Origin: Lachnoclostridium sp. UBA1175
GTDB lineage: Bacteria > Bacillota > Clostridia > Lachnospirales > Lachnospiraceae
Length of the DNA: 64,000 nt
Reading direction: 5' to 3'
NCBI GenBank assembly: GCA_002311665.1
Contig: DBYX01000009.1
Location: forward strand, 62,001 to 126,000
The translations under genes and the position numbers were made by a program. Positions 9,151 to 18,247 of the stretch are shown here, piece by piece. The notes below the pieces were generated by a model. The model saw only the letters and a program-made list of their open reading frames with translations, did not search any database and was not told where the DNA came from. Numbering within the stretch: position 1 is the first letter of the stretch; each line of letters begins with the position of its first letter.

Positions 9151-9179
9151 ATTGTACACCTTGCTTTTCGTTTTGTCAA
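9151..9179 (-). promoter_or_regulatory. promoter of membrane/HTH operon
   Basis: TTGACA (9179-9174) and TACAAT (9156-9151) are separated by 17 bases. Confidence 0.82.
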
Positions 9180-9241
9180 GTATATTTTACAAATTTCTTT
9201 CGTAAAATGATTTTTGCTATTACTCATTCTTCCTTCGGCAG

Positions 9242-9273
9242 CAAAAAAAGTGCTGCCGGATCACCGACAGCAC
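9242..9273 (-). terminator. terminator after sodium:solute symporter
   Basis: GTGCTG..CAGCAC arms (9250-9273) with an inner GG/CC pair are followed by seven T residues on the minus strand. Confidence 0.9.
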
Positions 9274-9316
9274 CCTGTTATTGCCTTTATTTTCCGAAAG
9301 CCCGCAACCTGCAGGA

Positions 9317-10924
9317 TCACTTCTCCTCCAGACGCTCGCGCATCTTGACTTCCGTCATAACCTTCTGGTCGTAGCAAGCGAACATTGCGTCCACCGCCTT
9401 TGCGTCCTGCTTCGGTGTGAAGAGGCTCACAAGCGGCACGAGGATCAGTCCGCAGACCATCGAGACAACGCCGGAGTTGATCGAGGACTTGAAGATGAAA
9501 CCGATCACGGTATCCGGGTCGAACGAGATCACATTGAAGAAGGACACCAGCAGCTGCATGATCGTCATCGCCGTGGCGAAAACGAAGCATACTCCGACCG
9601 AAGCCTTAGTGATCTTCTTGGAGTAGAGGCCGTACAGGAACGGCGCGAGGAACGCACCTGCCATAGCGCCCCACGAAACGCCCATCATCTGCGCGATGAA
9701 CGTGAGGTTGAGCGAGTCCTTCAAAATGGCGAGCACTGCCGAGATCACCACGAAGAAGATGATGAACAGACGCATGATGCCGACTTTCTTCTTCTCGGTC
9801 ATATTCTTACTTGCGGGTGCGATAACATCGAGCGTGAGCGTCGAGCTCGAGGTGAGCACGAGCGACGAAAGCGTCGACATCGATGCCGCAAGGACAAGCA
9901 CGATCACGATGGAGATAACGACCGCGGGAAGCTCGGAGAGCATCGCGGGAATGATGCTGTCGAAGAACGGCTTGGTATGTGCCTCATCCTGCCACTTGAT
10001 CGCCCCCGAGTTTGCAAAGAGACGTCCGAAACCTCCGAGGAAGTAGCAACCGCCGGCTACGACGATCGCGAAAAATGTCGAGATGATGGTGCCTTTCTTG
10101 ATGGAGCTCTCATTCTTGATGGAGTAGAATTTGCCGACCATCTGCGGAAGGCCCCAGGTTCCGAGCGAGGTGAGGATCACGACGAAGAGAAGCTGCAGCG
10201 GATCCGGTCCGAAGAAGTTCGCGTAAGCACCGTGAAGGATGTGTCCTCCCTCGAGATCGACACTCTCCTTCGAGAGCGTGGCAACCGCTTTGACAAGGCC
10301 GCCGTTTTTGTTCAGCACCGCGAGCACAACCGCCACGATACCGATGAGCATGATGATGCCCTGGATGAAGTCATTGATCGCCGTCGCCATATAGCCGCCG
10401 AAGATCACATAGACCGCCGTCAGGACCGCCATGATCACGATCACAACCCAGTAAGGGATGGAAAATACGATGTTGAAAAGGCTCGACAGACCGTTGTACA
10501 GCGAAGCCGTATACGGGATCATAAAGATGAATACGATGATCGATGCCGCGATCTTCAGTCCCTTCGAACCGAAACGCTTCTCGAAGAAGTCGGGCATCGT
10601 CTTGGTGTCGAGGTGACGCGTCATAATACGCGTGCGGCGCCCGAGGATCTCCCACGCGAGCAGCGAACCGATGAAGGCGTTGCCGAGACCGATCCAGGTG
10701 CTCGCGAGACCGAAGTTCCAGCCGAACTGTCCCGCGTAACCGACGAAGATAACCGCCGAGAAATACGAGGTTCCGAACGCAAATGCCGTCAGCCACGGGC
10801 CGACGTTGCGTCCGCCGAGCACGAAACCGTTAACGTCGGTCGCGTGCTTCTTGCAGCGCCAGCCGACGACGATCATCAATGAAAAGAAACAAACCAGCAA
10901 AATCGAAGTCAATGCAATAAGCAT
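9317..10924 (-). CDS. sodium:solute symporter (SSS/PutP family)
   Basis: Takes up an organic solute with Na+ across the cytoplasmic membrane. The 535-residue protein has about 13 hydrophobic segments and the SSS signature regions: GFVLGGRNVGPWLTAFAFG near the N-terminus, YTASLYNGL, and ADMSTLSS-like ASMSTLSSLVLTSSS in the middle. The substrate cannot be read from sequence. It lies 78 bases after an acyl-CoA ligase, so the pair may take up and activate a carboxylic acid; that is inference from neighbourhood alone. Confidence 0.9.
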   Translation of the reverse strand: MLIALTSILLVCFFSLMIVVGWRCKKHATDVNGFVLGGRNVGPWLTAFAFGTSYFSAVIFVGYAGQFGWNFGLASTWIGLGNAFIGSLLAWEILGRRTRIMTRHLDTKTMPDFFEKRFGSKGLKIAASIIVFIFMIPYTASLYNGLSSLFNIVFSIPYWVVIVIMAVLTAVYVIFGGYMATAINDFIQGIIMLIGIVAVVLAVLNKNGGLVKAVATLSKESVDLEGGHILHGAYANFFGPDPLQLLFVVILTSLGTWGLPQMVGKFYSIKNESSIKKGTIISTFFAIVVAGGCYFLGGFGRLFANSGAIKWQDEAHTKPFFDSIIPAMLSELPAVVISIVIVLVLAASMSTLSSLVLTSSSTLTLDVIAPASKNMTEKKKVGIMRLFIIFFVVISAVLAILKDSLNLTFIAQMMGVSWGAMAGAFLAPFLYGLYSKKITKASVGVCFVFATAMTIMQLLVSFFNVISFDPDTVIGFIFKSSINSGVVSMVCGLILVPLVSLFTPKQDAKAVDAMFACYDQKVMTEVKMRERLEEK

Positions 10925-11002
10925 AGGTGTTCTCCTGTCCGGGGCACGCCCGCTCCGGACTTGTGTAAGCGCTCCGGAGTGCGCCGTATGGTTGAGTCGG
11001 TA

Positions 11003-12631
11003 TTATTTGATCTGCGCTTCCACCAGGCTGCCGCCGCAGTAGATCTGGCGAAGCTTCGGCTTCTCGATCTTGCCGGTAGGGTTGCGCGGTACATCCGCAA
11101 ACACGATCTTGCGGGGGCGCTTGTAGCGAGGCAGGTCGAGGCAGAAGTTGTTGATTTCCTCCTCCGTCGCCGTCATACCCTCCTTGATCTGGATGATCGC
11201 GAGCGTCACCTCGCCGAGACGCGCGTCCGGAATACCGATGACCGCAACGTCCGCGATCTTGTTGTTCGCACGCAGGAAATCCTCGATCTGCACGGGGTAG
11301 ATGTTCTCGCCGCCCATGATGATGACATCCTTCTTACGGTCCACAAGGTAGATGAAGCCTTCCTCGTCCTGCTTTGCCATATCGCCGGTGTAAAGCCAGC
11401 CGTCGTCAGACAGAACAGCCTTCGTCGCCGCCTCGTCCTTGTAGTAGCACTTCATAACGCCCGGGCCTTTGACGGCAAGCTCGCCGACCTCGCCCTGCTT
11501 TACGCTCTTGCGGTTCTCGTCGACAATGTCGCACTCCCAGCCGTAGCCCGGAACGCCGATCGCGCCGACCTTGCGGATGTTCTCGATCCCGAGGTGCACG
11601 CAGCCGGGTCCGATGGACTCGGACAAGCCGTAGTTTGTATCGTAATCATGATTCGGAAAATGCTCTTTCCACCGCTTGATCAGGCTCGGCGGAACGGGCT
11701 GTGCTCCGACATGCATCAGTCTCCACTGGGAAAGTTCATACTTCGTGACATCGATCTCGCCGCGGTCGATCGTGTCGAGGATGTCCTGTGCCCACGGCAC
11801 CAGAAGCCATACGATCGTCGCCTTCTCACGGGAAACCGTCTCAAGGATCCACTCGGGCTTCACGCCGCGCAGCAGCACGGCCTTGCCGCCTACGAGAAGG
11901 CTTCCGAACCAGTGCATCTTCGCGCCGGTGTGATACAGAGGCGGGATGCAGAGGAACACATCGTCGTGCGTCTGTCCATGATGGTTCTGCTCGGTCAGGC
12001 AGGACGACACAAGCGCGCGGTGCGCGTGCAGGATCGCCTTGGGGAATCCCGTCGTACCCGATGAAAAATAGATTGCCGCGTCATCGTCGTCCGTGAGCGC
12101 GATGTTCGGGTTCTTCGACGTGCAGTAAGCTGCGTATTTTTCGTAGCTGTCGGCGAAGGACGGGCAGTCCTCACCCACGTAGAACATCTCCTTCACCTTG
12201 GGGATGCGATTCGCGATGTCCTCGATACGGCCGACGAACTCCGGTCCGAACACAAGGACGCTGCAGTCCGCGAGGTCGAGGCAGTACTTGATCTCATCCG
12301 CCGTGTAGCGGTAGTTCATCGGCACCGCCAGCGCGCCGGTTTTCAGAACACCGAAGTAGATCGGCAGCCACTCCAGGCAGTTCATAAGAAGGATGGCAAC
12401 CTTGTCGCCCTTCTTGATACCGCGGCTCAAGAGAAGGTTCGCAAACCGGTTCGATCTGCGGTCGAAATCCTCCCAGGTCATCTCGCGGCGGTATTTCTCG
12501 TCGCGATCGCTCTCAATGAGCTCGTACTCTCTCCAAGTGCGGCTCTGCTGCTCCGCCGGGTTGATCTCCACCAGGCATACCTCGTTGCTGTACAGTTGTG
12601 CGTTGCGCACCAAAAAGTCAGTGATCGGCAT
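11003..12631 (-). CDS. AMP-forming acyl-CoA synthetase/ligase
   Basis: Activates a carboxylate with ATP to acyl-AMP and then acyl-CoA. The 542-residue ANL-superfamily enzyme shows the P-loop YFSSGTTGFPKA, the adenylate motif DTNYGLSES, GWLYTGDMAK, the hinge DRKKDVIIMGGENIYP and the C-terminal catalytic-lysine motif PTGKIEK. Length is standard for medium/long-chain or aryl acid ligases; the acid is not determined. GGAAAGGA precedes the ATG. It has its own promoter and precedes a sodium:solute symporter gene, a plausible uptake partner. Confidence 0.92.
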   Translation of the reverse strand: MPITDFLVRNAQLYSNEVCLVEINPAEQQSRTWREYELIESDRDEKYRREMTWEDFDRRSNRFANLLLSRGIKKGDKVAILLMNCLEWLPIYFGVLKTGALAVPMNYRYTADEIKYCLDLADCSVLVFGPEFVGRIEDIANRIPKVKEMFYVGEDCPSFADSYEKYAAYCTSKNPNIALTDDDDAAIYFSSGTTGFPKAILHAHRALVSSCLTEQNHHGQTHDDVFLCIPPLYHTGAKMHWFGSLLVGGKAVLLRGVKPEWILETVSREKATIVWLLVPWAQDILDTIDRGEIDVTKYELSQWRLMHVGAQPVPPSLIKRWKEHFPNHDYDTNYGLSESIGPGCVHLGIENIRKVGAIGVPGYGWECDIVDENRKSVKQGEVGELAVKGPGVMKCYYKDEAATKAVLSDDGWLYTGDMAKQDEEGFIYLVDRKKDVIIMGGENIYPVQIEDFLRANNKIADVAVIGIPDARLGEVTLAIIQIKEGMTATEEEINNFCLDLPRYKRPRKIVFADVPRNPTGKIEKPKLRQIYCGGSLVEAQIK

Positions 12632-12776
12632 ATTGCTCGTCCTTTCCGATAATGATCGTTCCTGTTTCGTCTGGGGAGAACGCCGAGTGTTTTCGCATCG
12701 TGTTTTCCCTCTTTTTTTCTACGCGCTTCTCCGCCTTGAGAGCGCAAAAAAAGCAAGTATGACTTTGCCGATTGAA

Positions 12777-12805
12777 AGTGTAACGCTTTAACGCGACAAA
12801 GTCAA
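12777..12805 (-). promoter_or_regulatory. promoter of acyl-CoA ligase gene
   Basis: TTGACT (12805-12800) and TACACT (12782-12777) are 17 bases apart. Matching arms TGACTTTG (12760-12767) and CAAAGTCA (12797-12804) flank the -10 element as an interrupted inverted repeat. The rest of the 12632-12992 gap holds only the GH43 terminator. Confidence 0.75.
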
Positions 12806-12901
12806 GTCCATTTTACGCTTTTTGCGAGAAATTCCGCGCCGGATCTGTTTTTTCTTCCCCCACGCAACCTCCGCACCGTTGCTGCAGTGTATTTTCCGAA
12901 G

Positions 12902-12929
12902 AAAAAAGGGCTGTGCCGAAGCACAGCCC
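12902..12929 (-). terminator. terminator after GH43 lipoprotein gene
   Basis: A perfect GGGCTGTGC/GCACAGCCC stem with tetraloop (12908-12929) is followed by six T residues on the minus strand. Confidence 0.92.
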
Positions 12930-12992
12930 CCCTGATTTTACTGTGGATTACATACTTTTGATCGATTGTTTTTCAGTTTTTGCAAAACGCGA

Positions 12993-14630
12993 TCACTTCG
13001 CAAAGCTCCAGCTGTTCCACTCGTAGCCGCTTCCCGCGAAGAGGAAATATACGTCGTGCACGCCGGTCACGGTCTTCAGAAGCTCCGTCTTCACGGTTCC
13101 GTCGCCGCTCACCTCAAGGTATCCGACATCCTCTCCGTCAAGGTCGTCAAGCCGGATCGCGATCGCGCCCGAAGCGTTCTCACACCCGGAAAATGTCGCG
13201 CTGAAGCTCTTCGCTCCTTCCTCGCCGAAATCCACGCCGCCGAGGTTGATCCAGTCGCCCTCGTCGATGCCGAAGACGACCATATCACCGGAACCGTACT
13301 TCTTCGCGGTCTCTCCGTAGGCCTTCGTCTCGATGCCGCCCATCGTGCGCATCGTCACAGCAGGAACCTCCGCGTAAGGGTTAAAGCAGCGCACCTGCTC
13401 CACCCCCTTCTTCGTTCCCTCTCCCATCGAGATGGAGCCGTCCTCATTGAGTTTCAGCTCGTCGATGTGCGTGCAGCGGTATCCGCCGCCCGTGCCCAGA
13501 GGCTTGTCGAGGATCTGCGAATGGTAGGTGATGTAGTATTTGCCCTCGTACTCGAAGATGCAGTGGTGGTTGTTGCCGCCCGGTCCGAAGTAATCGCCGG
13601 GGTTTCTCAGGATCGCGCCCTGGTAAGTGAACGGCCCGTAAGGGCTGTCCGAGGTCATATAACAGATCTGGCCGTTGCGCAGCTTGTAATTCTTTGCGTT
13701 CGGGTGTCCGTCCACGTTGAAGTTGCTGCAGTAGCTGTAGTAGTACGTGTCGCCGATGCGGTTGATGCCGGAGTCCTCGAAGAGGAACGGCGGGTCGAGC
13801 GCGATCGGATCGCCGTCGAGCGAGATCATATCGTCGCCGAGCTTGACCATGCGTGCGGTGCCGGGATGCTCGATCTGGTCTGCCGTGGGCTCGTTGCCGC
13901 CGGGCACACCGCCGCCGACATAGAGGTACGCGGAACCGTCCTCATCCACCCATACCGCCGGGTCGAAGAGCCAGGTCACGTTCGCACAATTCGGCGTGTT
14001 ACGGTTGATCAGAGCCTTCTTGATCGGGTCGGTGAACGGTCCGATCGGGCTGTCGGCGCGAAGCACGCCGATGCCGTTTCCGCTGTTTGCAAAATAAAGG
14101 AAGAACTGCATTTTCCCGTCAATCTCCTTGCACGCCGCAGCAGGCGCCCAGGAGTTACCGCCCCATTTGGCGGCACCGTTGATGCCTGCGGCCTTGATGG
14201 AGCCGTGGTCGGTCCAGTTCACGAAATCGTCCGTGGAGATCACGTTGATCGTGTTGATCTTCTGGTAGCTGTTGGCGAGCTGCTTGTCGCCCGCGGTCTC
14301 GATCACATCGCCCGTCATATAGATGTACACGCGTCCGTCGTACACGAGCGCGTACGGGTCCGCGCCGAGGCGCTGCGTCATCAGCGGGTTGTTGTGGATC
14401 GGCTGCTTGAGCGTGCCCGCCTTCTTCATCTCCGCGAACACTTTGCTCCACTTCTCAGCGACCGTGACAGCCGTCGTCGGTGTCGCCGTAGGCGTGTTGG
14501 TTGCCGCCACCTCCGCGGTCGGGGTTACTTTGTTCGTATTGTCCATATCCTTCTCCTCTCCGCATCCGCACACCAGTGCCGCGATGCATCCGATCAGTAT
14601 CAGCAAACGGTATTTCCTTCCGTTTCTCAT
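12993..14630 (-). CDS. GH43 glycoside hydrolase lipoprotein with CBM6-like domain
   Basis: Probably an arabinofuranosidase or xylosidase acting on plant hemicellulose at the cell surface. The 545-residue protein has a lipoprotein signal ending in a Cys at about 21-23, a short Thr/Pro linker (35-58), a five-bladed GH43 domain (about 75-400) and a C-terminal CBM6-type beta-sandwich (about 410-545). LGADPYALVYDG carries the family's general-base Asp near the domain start, and DPAVWVDEDG is typical of GH43. GAGGATAAAACG precedes the ATG. It lies 45 bases after the DUF1015 gene. Confidence 0.9.
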   Translation of the reverse strand: MRNGRKYRLLILIGCIAALVCGCGEEKDMDNTNKVTPTAEVAATNTPTATPTTAVTVAEKWSKVFAEMKKAGTLKQPIHNNPLMTQRLGADPYALVYDGRVYIYMTGDVIETAGDKQLANSYQKINTINVISTDDFVNWTDHGSIKAAGINGAAKWGGNSWAPAAACKEIDGKMQFFLYFANSGNGIGVLRADSPIGPFTDPIKKALINRNTPNCANVTWLFDPAVWVDEDGSAYLYVGGGVPGGNEPTADQIEHPGTARMVKLGDDMISLDGDPIALDPPFLFEDSGINRIGDTYYYSYCSNFNVDGHPNAKNYKLRNGQICYMTSDSPYGPFTYQGAILRNPGDYFGPGGNNHHCIFEYEGKYYITYHSQILDKPLGTGGGYRCTHIDELKLNEDGSISMGEGTKKGVEQVRCFNPYAEVPAVTMRTMGGIETKAYGETAKKYGSGDMVVFGIDEGDWINLGGVDFGEEGAKSFSATFSGCENASGAIAIRLDDLDGEDVGYLEVSGDGTVKTELLKTVTGVHDVYFLFAGSGYEWNSWSFAK

Positions 14631-14675
14631 CGTTTTATCCTCATTTATTCACGCGAATGTTTTCGCCGTCACCCG

Positions 14676-15917
14676 TCAGCTCAGCTTGTGGATGAACAGA
14701 CCGCTTCTCAGCTTCGGCTCAAACCAAGTGGACTTCGGAGGCATCAGAAGCCCCGCGTCCGCCACGGCGAACAACTCCGAGATCTGTGTCGGGTACATGG
14801 CGAAAGCCACCTTCATATCACTGTGCGCACGTTTCTCCAGCTCCGCAAGGCCGCGGATACCGCCGATGAAATCGATGCGCTTGTCCACGCGCGGATCGCC
14901 GATGCCGAGCACCGGTCCGAGCAGGTAGTCCTGCAGCAGCGACACATCGAGGGACGCCACGGGATCCGTGATTGCCGTAAGCTCCTCCTTCGCCGCCAGC
15001 GCGTACCAGGTATCATCGAGGAACATACCGAACGTCGCCTTCTCCGACGGAGCGTACGCTTCCTTCCCGATCTCGCGGATCGTAAAATGCTTCTCCACCG
15101 CGGCGAGGAATTCCTCCCTGCTCAGCCCGTTGAGGTCGCGCACCACGCGGTTGTACGGCAGGATCATCAGGCAGTCCTCGGGGAACAGCACGGAGAGGAA
15201 GTAGTTGAACTCCTCTTCACCGGTGTACTCTCCCGCCTCCTCGCGGCGCTTGAAACCGACCTTGACGGCCGAAGCGGCGCGGTGATGACCGTCCGCGATG
15301 TAGATCGCGTTCATTCGCTCAAACGCCTCGCGGATCGCTGCAACCTCCGCCGCATCGGACACGCGCCACACATTGTGCGTGATGCCGTCATCCGCGGTAA
15401 ATGCGTACAGCGGTTCCTGTGCGCGGTGTGCATCCATGATGCCGGCGATCAACGGCTCCGAGCGGTACGCAAGGAAGATCGGACCGGTCTGCGCGTTGCA
15501 GGTATCCACGTGACGGATACGATCCTGCTCCTTCTCCTCACGCGTGTTTTCGTGCTTCTTGATCACGCCGTTTTTGTAGTCGTCGATCGAGGCGCAAGCC
15601 ACGATACCGGTCTGCGAGCGGCCGTCCATGATGAGCTCATAGACATAGTAGCACTCCTCCGCATCCGTGAGGTAGGTGCCGTCCGCGATCCTCGCGTCGA
15701 GCAGTTCCTTCGCCTTCGCGTACACCCTGGGGTCGTACGTGTCGACATCATCGGGCAGGTTGCTCTCCGCCCGGTCAATATTCAGAAACGACAGCGGTTC
15801 CGCAAGAGCCGCCACCTTCGCTTCCGCGCGGTTGTACACATCGTAAGGCAGTGCTGCTACGCGGGGTGCAAGTTCCGGTGTCGGACGGACACAGCGGAAA
15901 GGTTTTACATCAGCCAT
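14676..15917 (-). CDS. DUF1015 family protein
   Basis: A 413-residue soluble protein matching the DUF1015 family: ADVKPFRCVRPTPELAPRVA at the start, LPYDVYN, FLNIDRAE, IYIADGHHR and NYFLSVLFPEDCLMILPYNR. The family is widespread in anaerobes and often sits near serine-biosynthesis genes, but no such gene is seen here and its biochemical role is unestablished. The start at 15917 follows GGGAGGATAAACCA; the ORF extends 13 codons further without a better site. It is downstream of a membrane-protein gene and upstream of GH43. Confidence 0.85.
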   Translation of the reverse strand: MADVKPFRCVRPTPELAPRVAALPYDVYNRAEAKVAALAEPLSFLNIDRAESNLPDDVDTYDPRVYAKAKELLDARIADGTYLTDAEECYYVYELIMDGRSQTGIVACASIDDYKNGVIKKHENTREEKEQDRIRHVDTCNAQTGPIFLAYRSEPLIAGIMDAHRAQEPLYAFTADDGITHNVWRVSDAAEVAAIREAFERMNAIYIADGHHRAASAVKVGFKRREEAGEYTGEEEFNYFLSVLFPEDCLMILPYNRVVRDLNGLSREEFLAAVEKHFTIREIGKEAYAPSEKATFGMFLDDTWYALAAKEELTAITDPVASLDVSLLQDYLLGPVLGIGDPRVDKRIDFIGGIRGLAELEKRAHSDMKVAFAMYPTQISELFAVADAGLLMPPKSTWFEPKLRSGLFIHKLS

Positions 15918-15963
15918 TGGTTTATCCTCCCATGCGGCTTCCGCCGCAGTATTCACAGATCAA

Positions 15964-16728
15964 TTACATTTCCGCGGTCGGTTCGTCGGGCACGATCGTC
16001 CGCATCATATACAGTGCGAGTGCGAAAAATGCGATCGCGAGCACAAGCTGCATCACACCTGCCCGCACGTGTGCCGCAGTTCCGGTCAGTCCGTTGATCG
16101 TCGCCTGATACACCTTGAGGAACGCGCCGAACATCACCAGGTAGACCAAAAGACAGTTGAACCCGCACAGTTTCATACGGTGGAACAGCGAGTAAGTGAA
16201 TGTCACCGTTGCGAAGACGAGCGCGATCAGCACAAGTCCCATCGTGACATACTCGAAGATCGTCGCCGCAAGCGCGGGTCCGAAGGGATCGTTCCCGGAG
16301 CCCTGGATCATTTTCCGCACACCGAACTTCTCAAGCGCCTCCTTCTCCGAAGGAAAAGCACGTCCGAAGATCCATATATCGAGGTAGAGCGCCGCGATGT
16401 ACAGCGCCGCGAACACGACAAGGGACCCCATCGTATACAGGAACTTCCAGATGAGCACGCGGTATTTGGACACGCCCTCATCGCGCAGCGAGTAAAAATA
16501 CTGTCTCTCCCGCAGATTGCGCAGCAGAAGCTGTCCCGGCAGGAACAGATGATAGATCAGCGTGATCGCGAAGGCAAATACGGCGAGAGTGATGCACGTG
16601 GAGATCAGTTTCGGATTTTTCATACCGACTCCCGCCAGGATCAGACATTCAAGCACCAGAAATACGGCGCCCATCATCACGACCGGCGAAAGAAGACTGC
16701 GAATATCCTTCCGTAAAACACGCTTCAT
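15964..16728 (-). CDS. six-segment integral membrane protein, unrecognised
   Basis: A 254-residue protein with six hydrophobic segments (roughly 15-35, 45-65, 95-115, 155-178, 188-208, 222-242). A charged loop, RNLRERQYFYSLRDEGVSKYR, resembles the cytoplasmic loop of ABC-2-type permeases, but no ATPase gene is adjacent, so permease function is only a possibility. ATG at 16728 is chosen over GTG at 16737 because GGAGAG is correctly spaced for it. Confidence 0.7.
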   Translation of the reverse strand: MKRVLRKDIRSLLSPVVMMGAVFLVLECLILAGVGMKNPKLISTCITLAVFAFAITLIYHLFLPGQLLLRNLRERQYFYSLRDEGVSKYRVLIWKFLYTMGSLVVFAALYIAALYLDIWIFGRAFPSEKEALEKFGVRKMIQGSGNDPFGPALAATIFEYVTMGLVLIALVFATVTFTYSLFHRMKLCGFNCLLVYLVMFGAFLKVYQATINGLTGTAAHVRAGVMQLVLAIAFFALALYMMRTIVPDEPTAEM

Positions 16729-16763
16729 AGCATCCACTCTCCATACATATCGCTGACATAACA

Positions 16764-16792
16764 GAAGGAATGGCGGCTCGCGTCATTCCTTC
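16764..16792. repeat. stem-loop between SH3/TM gene and membrane-protein gene
   Basis: GAAGGAATG and CATTCCTTC (16764-16772, 16784-16792) form a nine-base stem. The minus-strand sequence after it is T-poor, so it may be a weak terminator or a processing site. Confidence 0.4.
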
Positions 16793-16842
16793 CGGTTGGT
16801 CTCAATAAACTTGCCCGGGGTTACGCCCGGAGCGGCGTCACC

Positions 16843-18231
16843 TTAGAGCTCGACCAGATTTTTCTTAACCAGCTTGTCCTTCTTCAGGAAGCGAAGGTCA
16901 CGGTCGAAACGAACCTGAATGATATTCGGGTCGCTGTTGTCGATAACCTCGCCGACACCGCGCTTTCTGTGGACAAGGACATCCTGCTCCTTGAGCTCAT
17001 CGAGCTTGCGGCGAAGGATCATCTCCTCCGGCGTGAACGTGATCACCTCGGAATTGGGATCCGCTGCCGGTGCGCCCGCGTTGCTCTGCGGCTGCACATA
17101 GTTCGGAACGATCTGACGGATCAGCTCCTTCTCCTGCTCATCCGCATTGTCGGAGAGATTGCGGATCAACTCCTTCTCGGAAGCATTCCACTCCTCCACA
17201 GTCTGGCGCGCCTCAGTCTCCTTCGCTGCGCCGTAACCGCGCGCATCCTCGGAAACCGCCTCGGCTACCGCTGCGGAAACCGCCTCGCGGGTGTCGGTGT
17301 AATCGTCAAACACACCGTCCATATTGATCTTAAAGTTATCAAAATCCTCGATCTCACCGACCTGATCCGCGTCAAGCTCAAGCTCATCGGCGATGTTGCG
17401 CTTATGCTGATCCTCGAAATCGCGTGCGACTTCCTTCTTGCGCGCCTTGCGGCGTGCGTGCTCGTAATCCTCCTCCGACTCACCCTCGAGGTGCGGAAGC
17501 GAATAGTCACGGTCGGGAGTATGCTTCATCTCCTCGTCGATCTTCTTCTCCGCGTAGTGGTTCACGATCATATAAACGATGACGAACGTGACAAACGCGA
17601 TACCGACGATAAAGAGGAATTTCCAGATCGTGGGCGAATTCGCCTTCTTCACGGCGTCTGCCGTGGACGGGCTCGTGGTCACCGTAGGCTGTTTGAGCTC
17701 GGGATCCTTCTCCTCACCCGGCTGTGTGGGCACGGGCGTATCCGTGGGCTCCGGCGACGGCGTGGGCGTGGGTGTGAACGCGACCATTGTCTTGTCGAGC
17801 GTCACACGGCCCGTGAAAATATATCCGACGATCACTTCGTTGTTGACCGTACACTGGATATGATACCAGATGTCGGCATCCTGGTCGTGGCGCTCGCCGA
17901 AGACCTTTACCTTGGCGCCCTTGTTCAGGACAACCTGCTTGCCGTTGCTCGTCTTGAGAATATCATCCTTGGTCTTACCGTTCTTGTCTTTCGTACCAGG
18001 GGCCTCGCGGACGCTGCTGCCGTCCTTCGACACGGTACCCTCGTAATAACCGCTCATATACTTCTGCTTGTTGACGTTGTCCTCGCTCGTATCGACCGTC
18101 TTGAGCTCCGTGTCCTCGCCTTCCGCGCGGGCAGCGGACATCAGTCCCGGCAGCATGACAAGCATAAGAATCGCTGCCAGAAGCATACCGCAGAGCCAAC
18201 CCTTCTTCGCCAACCCATCGTTACGATGCAT
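16843..18231 (-). CDS. exported SH3 domain / TM / Tudor-like C-terminal protein
   Basis: No known gene symbol. The 462 residues read: signal peptide 1-36 (cleavage after SAARA), an SH3-like domain at about 66-146 (SVREAPG, WYHIQCTV, GYIFTGRV), a Thr/Pro linker at 152-180, a transmembrane helix at 202-224, a long charged region, and a C-terminal module at about 418-462 (VLVHRKRGVGEVIDNSDP, VRFDRDLRFLKKDKLV). That module resembles the DUF3553/Tudor-like tail of UvrD/PcrA. The orientation puts SH3 outside, binding cell wall, and the C-terminus inside. It lies 16 bases after argS. Confidence 0.75.
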   Translation of the reverse strand: MHRNDGLAKKGWLCGMLLAAILMLVMLPGLMSAARAEGEDTELKTVDTSEDNVNKQKYMSGYYEGTVSKDGSSVREAPGTKDKNGKTKDDILKTSNGKQVVLNKGAKVKVFGERHDQDADIWYHIQCTVNNEVIVGYIFTGRVTLDKTMVAFTPTPTPSPEPTDTPVPTQPGEEKDPELKQPTVTTSPSTADAVKKANSPTIWKFLFIVGIAFVTFVIVYMIVNHYAEKKIDEEMKHTPDRDYSLPHLEGESEEDYEHARRKARKKEVARDFEDQHKRNIADELELDADQVGEIEDFDNFKINMDGVFDDYTDTREAVSAAVAEAVSEDARGYGAAKETEARQTVEEWNASEKELIRNLSDNADEQEKELIRQIVPNYVQPQSNAGAPAADPNSEVITFTPEEMILRRKLDELKEQDVLVHRKRGVGEVIDNSDPNIIQVRFDRDLRFLKKDKLVKKNLVEL

Positions 18232-18247
18232 AATTTTCCCTCACTTT

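Noticed and set aside
12966..16097. 1043-codon plus-strand open frame
   Set aside because: It is antisense to the GH43, DUF1015 and membrane-protein genes, has Arg/His/Val-rich shadow composition and no ribosome binding site.
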